NCBI RefSeq assembly: GCF_012489685.1
Contig: NC_080041.1
Coordinates: forward strand, 19,531,802-19,595,801
DNA length: 64,000 bases
From: Lotus japonicus
Lineage: Eukaryota; Streptophyta; Magnoliopsida; Fabales; Fabaceae
Reading direction: 5' to 3'
Each line of letters begins with the position of its first letter. Position 1 is the first letter of the stretch. The position numbers and the translations under genes are program-made. The notes below the pieces were generated by a model that saw nothing but the letters and a program-made list of their open reading frames with translations, did not search any database and was not told the DNA's origin. This document shows positions 45,751-57,110 of the stretch, in pieces.

Positions 45751-47692
45751 TGAAACGCACCATTTTAATGGTAACTAGGAAAGGTTAAAAAAAAAACTAG
45801 ATAATGATGTTAATAAACAAATAGGAAAAAAAAAACAAATAATAACCTAGCCTACCTTTAAACTCGCGTAGCCCCCCACCCCCCCCACCTTGATTACCAA
45901 TTCAAAGAAGAAAAAAATAAAACCGTAACCCTCCCTCTCCATCACGTCAGTTCTCTCTTTCTCTTTGCGATGGAAACCTAGCGCCCCTGCCTCCATCTTT
46001 TCTCTTCTTCAGTGTTCTCTTTGTCACCAAATCCCACCATATTGAATACACATTCATATTGGAAAGCATTCATATTGGAAAGCCTTGGCATTCACGTGGG
46101 AGACCTCTTGGGATAGTATTTGGAAACCAGAGTTTGTCGAGAGGAGTACTTGGTCCTTCAAATTGTATACTTTAATTTTACTAAAGGTATATTCTAAATC
46201 CCACGAATTTGGAGATTAGCATTGTACTGTATGTTAGATAAATGTATGATTATTTAGGGCTTTGGGTGTACAATTGAGGTTTTCGTAGTTGCTCACGGGT
46301 AGTACGACATAAGATTATAGTTGCTGAAGGTTGAAAATTAATTTTGGTGTTCAGATTTGCCGGGTGAAGATTCGTTGGGTTGTCGCGAAATTGCTGAGGA
46401 CGGTCCGGTTGGCTCGTTGTAGCTGTGAGTGGTTTTCAACTGCTATGACATATTTTTAACAGTCTTATAACTGATTTAATTACTTTATTATATTGTCTAT
46501 TTATCTAAATTGGGGAAACATGTTTTTATATGTTTGATTATCATTCTTGAACTCTGAAAGCTGATTTTATGAAGTTTATTTGATTCTGATTATGAACTGA
46601 CATGAGAAAGTAATTTATATTGCTTTGATTTTGGAAATTATGTGAAACTGAGATTGTGAACTTAGAAAGTTGATTATGAGACTTTTGACGAGACTTGAAC
46701 TGGTTTGAGAAAACGGTTTAGGGGATCCTTGATAGAACCCCGTAGCCGTTAACGGAGGTAACGGCCTAGGTGCACCTAGCTAGTTTGATTCCGGGAGGAG
46801 AGGGCTATCCGTTAGATGGAGCCGCCAGTGCACGAAAAGGGCTATCAACGAGATGTAGCTTCCCCCGATGATATGATACGATGTGACATGTGATACGAGA
46901 GAGGAAAGGGCTATCCGTTAGATGGAGCCGCCCCTATCGGATAGGCCATCCCTTAGGAGGAGAGGGCTATCAACGAGATGAAGCTGCCTCACGGTTCTAC
47001 ATGTGTGACCCTATTAAATTATATTCTGATTTTGAAATGCTTTCATATGATTGACATGATTTTTATTCAGTTTCATTGAAATGGTTATTTATAAACTTGA
47101 CAGTTTGATCATCTCTTATTTAAAATGATTCTTATTAACTTTGTTAATATTATATATATTACACACTCTGAACTGACATTGAAAAACTCGTGCTTCATAT
47201 GTTTCCCCTTCCTGTTCATGGTGGTTGTTAAATCCTCACTAAGTCTTTGTGACTTACCCCATTCCTTATTTACCTCCACAGATTTTCAGGCAACTGAGTA
47301 GCAGACTGTTGTCAGATTCAGATCATTCGACTTATTTCCTTGGGCCGGTTGTCACATTGGTGTCTTTTATTTAATCTTGGTTATCTGCAGCTATAGGGAG
47401 TCATAGGTGGATTTGGGATTGTGACTTTTTATTTTATTTTAAGAGTTGGCACTTGAGTGCTCGAGTTGATTTTATATTTTACCTGAAATACTGGTTATGG
47501 GAGAGCTTATTGGCAGATTTTATCATTTTGTAACTATTGAAATTACAAATGAGATTCTGATGTTTTTATAAATTAAGTGTACAAGGTTATGTTGAATAAA
47601 TTGTTTGGAAAATGATTCTGTGAGGATGAGGCTTGCCAGACTAGGGTGGTAGTCTGTGCGCCGGTCACGGCTTAGGTTTTCGGGTCGTGACA
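45751..47692 (+). repeat. Ty3-type 5' LTR
   Basis: 1,942 bp, TGAAACGCACC..GTCGTGACA. It contains repeated 'gggctatccgttagatgg' and 'gggctatcaacgagatg' blocks (46800-46990), a C-rich run near 45870-45888 and a 16-bp tandem duplication (ttcatattggaaagca-type) not present in the 3' LTR. Confidence 0.95.
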
Positions 47693-47696
47693 AAGT

Positions 47697-47709
47697 TGGT
47701 ATCAGAGCC
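47697..47709 (+). other. Primer-binding site (initiator Met tRNA)
   Basis: TGGTATCAGAGCC four bases after the 5' LTR. Confidence 0.85.
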
Positions 47710-49083
47710 TGGTTGTAGGTCCTATTAGCTGCAGACATGAGGTAGTGATAGAATCTTTTTAGTAAATTGTGAACCGCGGCACCATTTACTTTAAAGATGC
47801 TATTAACGCCTCATGAGAGTCCTAAAGTTGTTTCCAAGTGTGATTTGAGTTCGCTCCTCATTCACTGTATTCCGAGTCATGTCATTTATTCCATGAATAT
47901 TCTTTGTTTAGTGAGGATGTCACCCAAATTAAGATTTTTATCATAAGATGAGTTAACTTATTAGGACCATCTTTTAGGAGGTCGTGGTCGGCGTTGTGGT
48001 TTAGGCCAAGGACCATTGCCTGTAGGCGCTAGTTGTTTGCTGTTGTAGCCAATATTAACGTGCTTATATTGAGGTTATGAAATTCAGGGATGTTAGAGCT
48101 TACAGTTGGTACAAAGGAATTTTAACATGATTTGAAATAACGTGTTTGAGTGGTTGTTGGACAGCAACAAGGGAGCCCACATGAGAAAAAATTTACGAGC
48201 GTCAGCTTGAGGTTAGATAGAGGAAAGTAACAAGAAGTAAGTGCCACTGGACAGATTGAGGTCATATTAACTGGTCACATACAACTTAAATCTCCTAATT
48301 TTCTAGTACTAGTGCAAGGCCGAATCTATAAAGGTTTAGTAATGCTTTGGAGAAGCTATAGAGAGCATTTAGATGCTCACCCTTAAGGGCGGTAAAGTTA
48401 ACATCATTCAGTTGGAGGATTGTAGCACATGATTGATCTAATGACTTTATGGTACGTGAGCGATTGGATCGCCTCTGATAACGTGGATGAATTTTCCTAG
48501 AAACTCATAAATCGTTTACTTCTAAATTGTTAGATATGACTTGGCTTATAAGTTTGAACTGCTGGAGAAAATTGATAATAATTACTCTCTAGAGTAATCA
48601 TAGTATATAATCTTAAAGCTTTATGTAGAGTCATAGACTAGATTTAAGGGGCCCTTACTATCCACTTTTCCTCAAATGCATTTTTGCATGAGATCTACAC
48701 CTTATTTTGCTTGTCAAAAGATCATAATGTAGCTTTCTTTGGAGATAGAGGGGTGTAATAGTAGTGCAGTTAGACAAGTCATATTGTGGAGGATTGTCTA
48801 GTGGTGGTTGTGCAACTTCCTTTGGTCATGAGTAAGTGTTAGTAGAAGCAGATTTGGCATCTTCTTTAACCCCTACAACACTTGTAGACAAGCTATGAGT
48901 TCTTTTCGCCGAGGTCGTGCAGTATCTAAAAATAATGGTAAATGAAACAGTAGTCGATGTTAACGACATGTAAGGAGAGTTGAGCTCGAGTCTTTATTTT
49001 GACCCATCAAGATGTTTAGGCAACCAAGGAAGTGGCAGTAAGTATACTCCCTATATGATATTGAGATGATTCTGTTTTGCTTA
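47710..49083 (+). other. Ty3 element interior, gag/protease region unreadable
   Basis: This is where gag and protease would be expected, but no frame longer than about 70 codons and no clear motif remains. Confidence 0.5.
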
Positions 49084-49088
49084 GTGCT

Positions 49089-50390
49089 TGTTGGTAAATC
49101 CGCAAGTGTACGGAATCCACCCGGTTTTAAATATCGAACCACAGGGATTGTGAGTGAATGAATTCGGTTCAAGCCTTGAGTATGAAGGTTTGTATTATTG
49201 AAATGATGAAATGTCGAAGTAGTAAAAAGGGGAAAATAAACATAAACTCAGAAATGAAACAGAAAATGAAAAGAAAGAGTGATTTACTTTGGGTTCTTGC
49301 TCAACTAATCAATTCAAGCACATCATTCTAAGCACATGTTCTCATGAATCTCTCCTTGATGTTATAGCCTAAGCAACTACCTATCGATGCCTTACATAGA
49401 TAATTCTTTCAAACCAAAAGATAAGCCCAATTCCTTGTGTACTTAAACATTTGTTTGAAGCATAAAGATTATAAAGTTCAGGCCAACAAACCCCAACCCT
49501 TCCTCTATTCCTAGCAGCAAGTATAGAAGAGGTAATCCCATAACAAGTCCCTAATCTATAACAAACTTCCGTTCTATTATAGAAAAGCATAAAGCTAGCA
49601 CATGTTCTAACTTGAAACATAAAGCATGGATATGGGATTCAAGGGAAGAAGAAGAACATGTGGGAAAGAACTTAAGATTATAACTTAAAAGGAAAAGTCT
49701 TACAAGAAAATCAAAGTAAAGAAGAGAGATTAGCCAAGCATGCTTGGCTAAGAACCTGAATTACAAGCTTGGAAGCCCTCTCTCACTCTCCTAGATGATC
49801 CTCTACCTCTGAATTTTACAAAGTATCCAAGATTACAAAAGAAAATGACTAAAATCCTATTTATAGGCAAAATAAACGAGGCTGGGCTGTTCTGGGCGCT
49901 CAGGCGCCAATTCAGAGCGCCGGAGCGCCAATTGCATGCCCAAAACATGCTCTCTGGAGCTAATTGGCGCCTACCCAGCGCCTGCCAACGCCTAGGCGCT
50001 CCAGCTCGCTTGGAAAAGACTCTTTGGCTTCTGTAACTCCTCTTTCAATCCTCTTTAAGTCCTCCTTCAATTCCATGCTTCTTGGCCTTCTATTACCTTC
50101 AGTTTCTGCTCTCCAAACCTAACTAACAAGTCAAGGAAGAATCTAGAAGCTCAAAGAACTCATTAGCACAAGAGGTCCTTCATAAAACAAAAGAAAATCA
50201 TGCAAGTCCTAAACTTAACTTAAAATGCAAGAAAACTCCCTATAAAACTACAAAATTACCAAAACAAAACAAAGACTCAAGAAAAGATAAAAATGCATGA
50301 GAATGCATGAAACACTACATGAGACACAAGAAAAAGACTCAAAACCTACAAAGAAATGACCCTAAAAACACTACTAAATCCGGGTCATCA
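49089..50390. mobile_element. Solo LTR nested in the Ty3 element
   Basis: 1,302 bp, TGTTGGTAAATCC..CGGGTCATCA, with target duplication GTGCT (49084-49088, 50391-50395). No coding region or primer site. It contains a GC-rich patch of 'aggcgcc/gagcgcc/ggcgct' repeats (49898-50000). Confidence 0.85.
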
Positions 50391-50829
50391 GTGCTAAAGA
50401 TATATACTCTTTTATCATTGTTGTCAGCTTAGTGAATTATCTTCTTTCATGAATAAGATGTTGGTCATTGCTGAACCTCTTGGAGAGTATTTGATAGTTG
50501 AGTTTGTGAACCATTATTTTTAAGGTATCCATTGGAGATCGATTGAGAGTTGTTGATAGTCGTTACAGCTTAAGACATAATTGATTTTAATGTGATCTTT
50601 GGATATAGATTGGATAATCTTTTGTCAATGATACTTTGGACTGTCATAAATAGGGTAGTGAGATTTAAAGTACAGCGAGAGTCATTTTTCTCATTTCCGG
50701 GAGAGTGAAGTTGGACACCTCATAATCCAGTTTCAGCATGGAAAGTTAAAAAGTTACTACGGAAGAGTTGTAGGTGACAATTGATCTTGGTAAGAGATAC
50801 TCAATTAGCGAAATTGAAACTAGAAGAGA

Positions 50830-52400
50830 TTTTTGTAGTGTATTTTGCAGAATGTATTCCCTAGAGAATTTTCGGGTGTACCTTCCAATAAAGGGATAGA
50901 GTTTTCCATATAGTTAGTTTCTAAACCAGATTTACTGTGAAGAAGAGAGTCAAGACTATGTAGTTATGTGTAGATTACAAGCAAATGGAGAATATGATGG
51001 TAAAAAAAAAAAAGACTTAGTGATCTAGGTACCATAAATGGAATATTAAGAAAGAGAATTTCGAAGACCATCTACAAAACATGTTATGACTGTAATGGGT
51101 TGTTAGTCATGCCTTTAGACTTAGTGATGCCAACGCTGTTTTAAGAATTCAATGAACCGCATCTTTAAGTCATTCTTTTAGCACTTTGATATTGTGTTTA
51201 TTGAAGGTATTCTTGTTCATTCTGAGGATAAAGAAGAGCAATATAAGCTTGCTAATAGAAGAGTTATGTTTGGGATTGTCCATCCCGAAGGATTATCGAC
51301 TTTTGTGCAGATTCATTTTAATTTGGTTGGTGATTGGGTTGATGATGTTAAACATGATCAAGGTCAAGATTCATAGGTGGTGAAGATGGTAGAGGAATTT
51401 TGAAGTGAAAAGGTTCCATATTTCCGGTAGAATCTGATGACATTTTATGACTTGAATGATAGTTGTGTGTGCCTAATACAATAGTTTGGGAAGGAAAATA
51501 TGAGAGGATTTCTATCATTATTTTTAAACCATACATTTTGGTTCTAGTAAAATGTACCAAGATGTGGAGGAATTTTATTAGTGGGAAGAGATGAAGAAAG
51601 ACATAGTGGCTTTTGTTTCCAAATGTTTAGTATGACGTGGATTGAAGGAAAATCACTAAGATCTAGAAGAGCTAGATCAATTTTTCGAGATATCACTATG
51701 GAAGTTGGAAAGTATTGTGGTGAATCTGGTGACAAGTTTTCTTAGGATCAAAGGTTAGGATTCTGTTTAGGTAATCATGGACCGGTTGACTAAGTTTGCA
51801 TACTTTTTACAAGTGAACACTACTTAAACCGCAACTCAATATGCTATGTTTTATTCGGAAGAGATTATTTATTTGCATAGTGTACCCTTAGTTGTGAATT
51901 TATATTGAGGGGCTCAATTCATTGCACAATTTTGGAGGTGTTTTGTTTAGGTTTGCTTGAGGACTCACTTGAACTTAGTACTGTTTTTATACTCAAGCTA
52001 TTGCTTAGACAAGTATGAGGGGGACTATTAAGAGCTTGCAGGATATGCTTGGAGTTCATGAACAAAGAGGGAGTTCAGATCAGAAGTTGTCCTTGTTGGA
52101 ATTTGCTTATAATAACAATTGTTAGTCTAGCAATTGGATTACACTACTTGAGGTCTGGTATGGTCAGTGATGCAGGTCACCAAATATGTTAATTTGAAAT
52201 TGGACAAGCTAAACTTGTAGGCATGAAACTTTTGCAGGATGTATAATTAGATGAACATTTATCTTATGGAACATCCAGTAGCCATGGTTGACATGAGGGT
52301 GAAATGTATGCATTCTAAGAGAATTGATTCAATGAAAGTTCTTTGGTGAGGACCACCTGGTGAAGAGAAGTCTTGGGAACGTGGAGTAAAAGTGTCTCTC
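50830..52400 (+). pseudogene. Ty3 Pol remnants (RT and integrase)
   Basis: Readable only in short pieces across frames: ENFRVYLPIKG near 50860 (the pre-RT segment), a VMP-type RT piece near 51110, DIVFIEGILVHSEDKEE near 51190 (equivalent of the usual FIDDIL, with the two catalytic Asp replaced by Glu-Gly), integrase MDRLTKFAYF near 51779, GAQFIAQFWR near 51911 and KLSLLEFAYNNN near 52090. Many stops and frame shifts; no function possible. Confidence 0.8.
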
Positions 52401-52455
52401 GCTATTAGAAACTTAAAGTTAGCTAAATCTATAAAATTCGAGGACGAATTTTTAT

Positions 52456-52468
52456 AAGGGGGGAAGAT
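52456..52468 (+). other. Polypurine tract of the Ty3 element
   Basis: AAGGGGGGAAGAT directly before the 3' LTR. Confidence 0.85.
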
Positions 52469-54398
52469 TGAAACGCACCGTTTTAATGGTAACTAGGAAA
52501 GGTTAAAAAAAAAACTAGATAATAATGTTAATAAACAAATAGGAAAAAAAACAAATAATAACCTAGCCTACCTTTAAACTCGCGTAGCCCCCCCCCCCCC
52601 CCCCACCTTGATTACCAATTCAAAGAAGAAAAAAATAAAACCGTAACCCTCCCTCTCCATCACGTCAGTTCTCTCTTTCTCTTTGCGATGGAAACCTAGC
52701 GCCCGTGCCTCCATCTTTTCTCTTCTTCAGTGTTCTCTTTGTCACCAAATCCCACCATATTGAATACACATTCATATTGGAAAGCCTTGGCATTCACGTG
52801 GGAGACCTCTTGGGATAGTATTTGGAAACCAGAGTTTGTCGAGAGGAGTACTTGGTCCTTCAAATTGTATACTTTAATTTTACTAAAGGTATATTCTAAA
52901 TCCCACGAATTTGGAGATTAGCATTGTACTGTATGTTAGATAAATGTATGATTATTTAGGGCTTTGGGTGTACAATTGAGGTTTTCGTAGTTGCTCACGG
53001 GTAGTACGACATAAGATTATAGTTGCTAAAGGTTGAAAATTAATTTTGGTGTTCAGATTTGCCGGGTGAAGATTCGTTGGGTTGTCGCGAAATTGCTGAG
53101 GACGGTCTGGTTGGCTCGTTGTAGCTGTGAGTGGTTTTCAACTGCTATGACATATTTTTAACAGTCTTATAACTGATTTAATTACTTTATTATATTGTCT
53201 ATTTATCTAAATTGGGGAAACATGTTTTTATATGTTTGATTATCATTCTTGAACTCTGAAAGCTGATTTTATGAAGTTTATTTGATTCTGATTATGAACT
53301 GACATGAGAAAGTAATTTATATTGCTTTGATTTTGGAAATTATGTGAAACTGAGATTGTGAACTTAGAAAGTTGATTATGAGACTTTTGACGAGACTTGA
53401 ACTGGTTTGAGAAAACGGTTTTGGGGATCCTTGATAGAACCCCGTAGCCGTTAACGGAGGTAACAGCCTAGGTGCACCTAGCTAGTTTGATTCCGGGAGG
53501 AGAGGGCTATCCGTTAGATGGAGCCGCCAGTGCACGGAAAGGGCTATCAACGAGATGTAGCTTCCCCCGATGATATGATACGATGTGACATGTGATACGA
53601 GAGAGGAAAGGGCTATCCGTTAGATGGAGCCGCCCCTATCGGATAGGCCATCCCTTAGGAGGAGAGGGCTATCAACGAGATGGAGCTGCCTCACGGTTCT
53701 ACATGTGTGACCCTATTAAATTATATTCTGATTTTGAAATGCTTTCATATGATTGACATGATTTTTATTCAGTTTCATTGAAATGGTTATTTATAAACTT
53801 GACAGTTTGATCATCTCTTATTTAAAATGATTCTTATTAACTTTGTTAATATTATATATATTACACACTCTGAACTGACATTGAAAAACTCGTGCTTCAT
53901 ATGTTTCCCCTTCCTGTTCATGGTGGTTGTTAAATCCTCACTAAGTCTTTGTGACTTACCCCATTCCTTATTTACCTCCACAGATTTTCAGGCAACTGAG
54001 TAGCAGACTGTTGTCAGATTCAGATCATTCGACTTATTTCCTTGGGCCGGTTGTCACATTGGTGTCTTTTATTTAATCTTGGTTATATGCAGCTATAGGG
54101 AGTCCTAGGTGGATTTAGATTTGGGATTGTGACTTTTTATTTTATTTTAAGAGTTGGCACTTGAGTGCTCGAGTTGATTTTATATTTTACCTGAAATACT
54201 GGTTATGGGAGAGCTTATTGGCAGATTTTATCATTTTGTAACTATTGAAATTACAAATGAGATTCTGGTGTTTTTATAAATTAAGTGTACAAGGTTATGT
54301 TGAATAAATTGTTTGGAAAATGATTCTGTGAGGATGAGGCTTGCCAGACTAGGGTGGTAGTCTGTGCCGGTCACGACTTAGGTTTTCGGGTCGTGACA
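52469..54398 (+). repeat. Ty3-type 3' LTR
   Basis: 1,930 bp, collinear with the 5' LTR. Differences include a longer C run at 52590, loss of the 16-bp duplication and a 6-bp gain (tttaga) near 54115. Confidence 0.95.
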
Positions 54399-54403
54399 GT
54401 CGC

Positions 54404-54626
54404 TGTTGCTCCAGTGCCTCTCGTGGAGAGTATGAAATCAGTGGGGGATTACTTTGATAGTGGTAGCGGTATCTGGCGTCTTTCTCTCTTCCAACACCTT
54501 TTACCTCCTCCTGTGTTGGCTGAGATCATGGCCAAGCCTCAACCTGCTCCAAATATTGGCCCCGATCGTGTAATTTGGGGTCTTACTAATGACAGCATAT
54601 TCTCCTCTAAATCTGCTTATGATGCG
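54404..54626 (+). pseudogene. LINE middle segment
   Basis: Continues the LINE frame after the Ty3 element's target copy: VESMKSVGDYF, GIWRLSLFQHLLPPPVL, VIWGLTNDSIFSSKSAYDA. This is the linker before the zinc-finger domain (the WxxxxDGxFSVKSAY type in other plant LINEs). It ends at the next solo LTR. Confidence 0.85.
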
Positions 54627-56013
54627 TGCTGAGAGATTTTTCTACACTGATACTACTTTCAAAATCCTCAAGATTCAATTGTAGTATAGCATAGGGTTTT
54701 GTCGTATCCGCAGGGAATTGCTAACACAAATGCCGTTCTTTAGTAAAATTACCCAAGCAATAGATTTTCAAAAGGTTGATAATTGTTTCGGTGGCCAAAG
54801 CACATGCAAATTAAACAAAGCGAGAATAAAAAGGATAGATATCAAGATGAGAAAGTTGTTGGAATTGGAGTTCACCGTTTAACTATTAGTGTCCTATGAT
54901 TCTATATGAATATTCATTCCTATCCATGATTCATCTACACCATTTCTACCCTACTTCATTGATTCCTCACATGAGTGGATATCTATAACTCACTTTCCTA
55001 AACATTGATTCCTCACATGCATAGAAAAGCTAAGTTATCTTTAAGCTCAGATGTTTAAGGGACTAACAAACCTAACTCTATTCCTAGCAATTAGATTTAT
55101 TAGATGGTTAACTATAGGTCGGACTCTAGACGCCGTAGCTTCCGCTCTTACGCCGAATCAATCGATATGTTCTAGGTGCGCAAACTAAAACATAGCATTA
55201 AGAACAAGAGAAAACCATTGAATCATGTAATAGAAATTATATTTTCATATAGAAATCAAGAAGAACAAATCATGGTTAAAGGCTACATCCAAATCCAACA
55301 AAGAAACTTAGCAACCCATATCCATGGATTGCTTACAAAGCTTACAAGAGGAAACTAAGGTGAAAGCGATGACCCGTGCCGTCCTCGGTGTGTCTCCAGC
55401 ACGATGGATGGTGGATCAAAGCTCCCAAAGTTCCTTTCCTCCTTCTCTCTGCAATTTTCTCTCTAAGAGGTCCAAAATATGTCAAGAGATCATTAAATTC
55501 TGATTTGGTCGAGCTTTTTATAAAACAGGACAACAATCTCGCTTAAGCTGATAAAGGTGTCGCTTAAGCGAGCAGGTTTCTTCATGTTCAGGTAAGGTCT
55601 TTGGCTTAAGCGAGACCATTTCTCGCTTAAGCCAAATTGTCTTCCAGAACCACTGCTACTGCCATGTAATTTGGCTTAAGCGAGGCAACATTTGGCTTAA
55701 GCGAAGTTCAATATATCTGCCACTGCTACTGCCATGTAGTTTGGCTTAAGCGAGCCAACTTTTGGCTTAAGCGAACTTCAATATTTTTAGCCCTTTTGAT
55801 CTTCAAATGGTTGGATCTTCTTGACTTTTCTCCTACAATAAATACCAAAGAGTCTAAATGATAAAACTAACATATCTTACATAATATCTATATATGAACT
55901 ATCTACTTACTAAATTAACCTATTTGAGGGATAATTTGAAAGATAACTTACACATTTAGAACAGATAAGTACCCAAATTAATATAGAAAATCAGGTAAAT
56001 TTGACACTTATCA
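54627..56013. mobile_element. Solo LTR inside the LINE
   Basis: 1,387 bp, TGCTGAGAG..CACTTATCA, flanked by target duplication ATGCG (54622-54626, 56014-56018). No coding region. The LINE frame reads through if the insertion and one target copy are ignored. Confidence 0.85.
55539..55790. repeat. GGCTTAAGCGA motif cluster with 70-bp tandem pair
   Basis: Eight copies of the palindromic core GCTTAAGC within 250 bp. The second half is a 70-bp unit (cactgctactgccatgta..) present twice. Confidence 0.85.
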
Positions 56014-56018
56014 ATGCG

Positions 56019-57068
56019 CGTCCTAGACTCGATGGTGGTTCTTCAGGAGTCCCGTGGCATCGGGTTTGGAAATGGGATGGTCCCTTCAAGGTATCGAATT
56101 TTTTGTGGCGAGCTCTTAGTAATGGTATTTGGGTAAACGTCCGTCGGCAGCAAGCTGGAATGACGAATGATCCTCTGTGTCCTCTTTGTAGAGATGAGAA
56201 GGAAACTATCATCCATTTACTTCGTGATAGTCGCTATGTGAAACCTCTATGGCAGCGGCTCGTCACTCCTCATCTCCAGCCAGCTTTTTTTACTTCTGAG
56301 TTACGGCCATGGGTGCTCCATGAACTATCGCAAAGCTCTTTGGCAGCGTTGGGTAGTGGCACGGTCCCAGATTTTGGCTTACTGTTGTGGTCCGTCTGGA
56401 AAGCGAGAGCTAGACTTGTGTTTCAAAATGAGAGCTTTGACCTTCAATGTGTTTTAACCTCTTCCTTGCGGCTGCAACTGGATCATGTTCATAGTCGCTC
56501 CATTCTTCATAATCCTTCTTTGCCAAACCGTCGTGGGTACCGTACTGTGCAGGTGGGGTGGTCTCCGCCACCTCCTTCGTGGTTCAAATGTAATACGGAT
56601 GGTTCAGTGCAGGGTTCTATGGGTTTGGCTTCTTGTGGAGGGGTCTGTCGAGATGAGCTTGGCCGGTGGGTGTTTGGTTTCTGTCGGAATTTGGGATCCT
56701 CCAATGTTCTTTGGACTGAGTTGTGGGGTATTTTCACGATTATTCCGTTAGCTTGGCAGCGGGGCTGTCGTCGAGTTATAGTGGAGAGTGATTCTAGTGT
56801 GGTTGTGCGGCTCATCAATGGGGGCTGCAATGCTCATCATCCGTATGCTGGTTTAGTGCAGCAGATTTGTGCCTGGAAGACGAGGGATTGGGACCTCAGA
56901 TTTGCTCACATCTGCCGGGAAGCAAACCAAGTTGCTGACGACTTAGCTAGTTTAGCTCATGATTTAGAGTTGGGTTCTCATGTCTTAGATCACCCGCCCC
57001 CTAGGTGCTCTAACTTGCTTCTTTCTGATGTTTCAGGAGTATCCTTCCCGCGCTCTACCCGTGTGTAG
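56019..57068 (+). pseudogene. LINE zinc-finger and RNase H segment
   Basis: Last part of the LINE frame. It has the zf-RVT domain (KVSNFLWRALSNGIWVNVRR, CPLCRDEKETIIHLL) and then RNase H with NTDGSVQG, WTELWGIF, VESDSSVVV and EANQVADDLASLA carrying the four acidic residues. Open to TAG 57068. The product is not made as part of a full ORF2 because upstream pieces are separated. Confidence 0.88.
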
Positions 57069-57110
57069 TTTCTCTTTTTGGGCTTAGTCCCTCCTTTCAA
57101 CCAAAAAAAA

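Larger units (their letters stand above)
45751..54398 (+). mobile_element. Ty3-type LTR retrotransposon with dead pol
   Basis: 8,648 bp, TG..CA ends, target duplication GTCGC (45746-45750, 54399-54403), 5' LTR 45751-47692, 3' LTR 52469-54398. The interior keeps decayed reverse transcriptase and, after it, integrase (RT before INT = Ty3 order), with a solo LTR at 49089-50390 nested inside. The LTRs differ by only about 13 substitutions and a few indels in 1.93 kb. The FRGRIF-like end before the polypurine tract recalls chromovirus/Tekay-type elements, a weak assignment. Confidence 0.9.
44012..57110 (+). mobile_element. L1-type LINE, 5'-truncated, split by LTR elements
   Basis: ORF2-like protein of a plant L1 retrotransposon in three pieces (44012-45750, 54404-54626, 56019-57068) whose frames join across two LTR-type insertions. 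The endonuclease part is missing; 5' truncation is typical for LINEs. A short A-rich run (57101-57108) after the last stop marks the 3' end. No clear target duplication was found. Confidence 0.85.
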
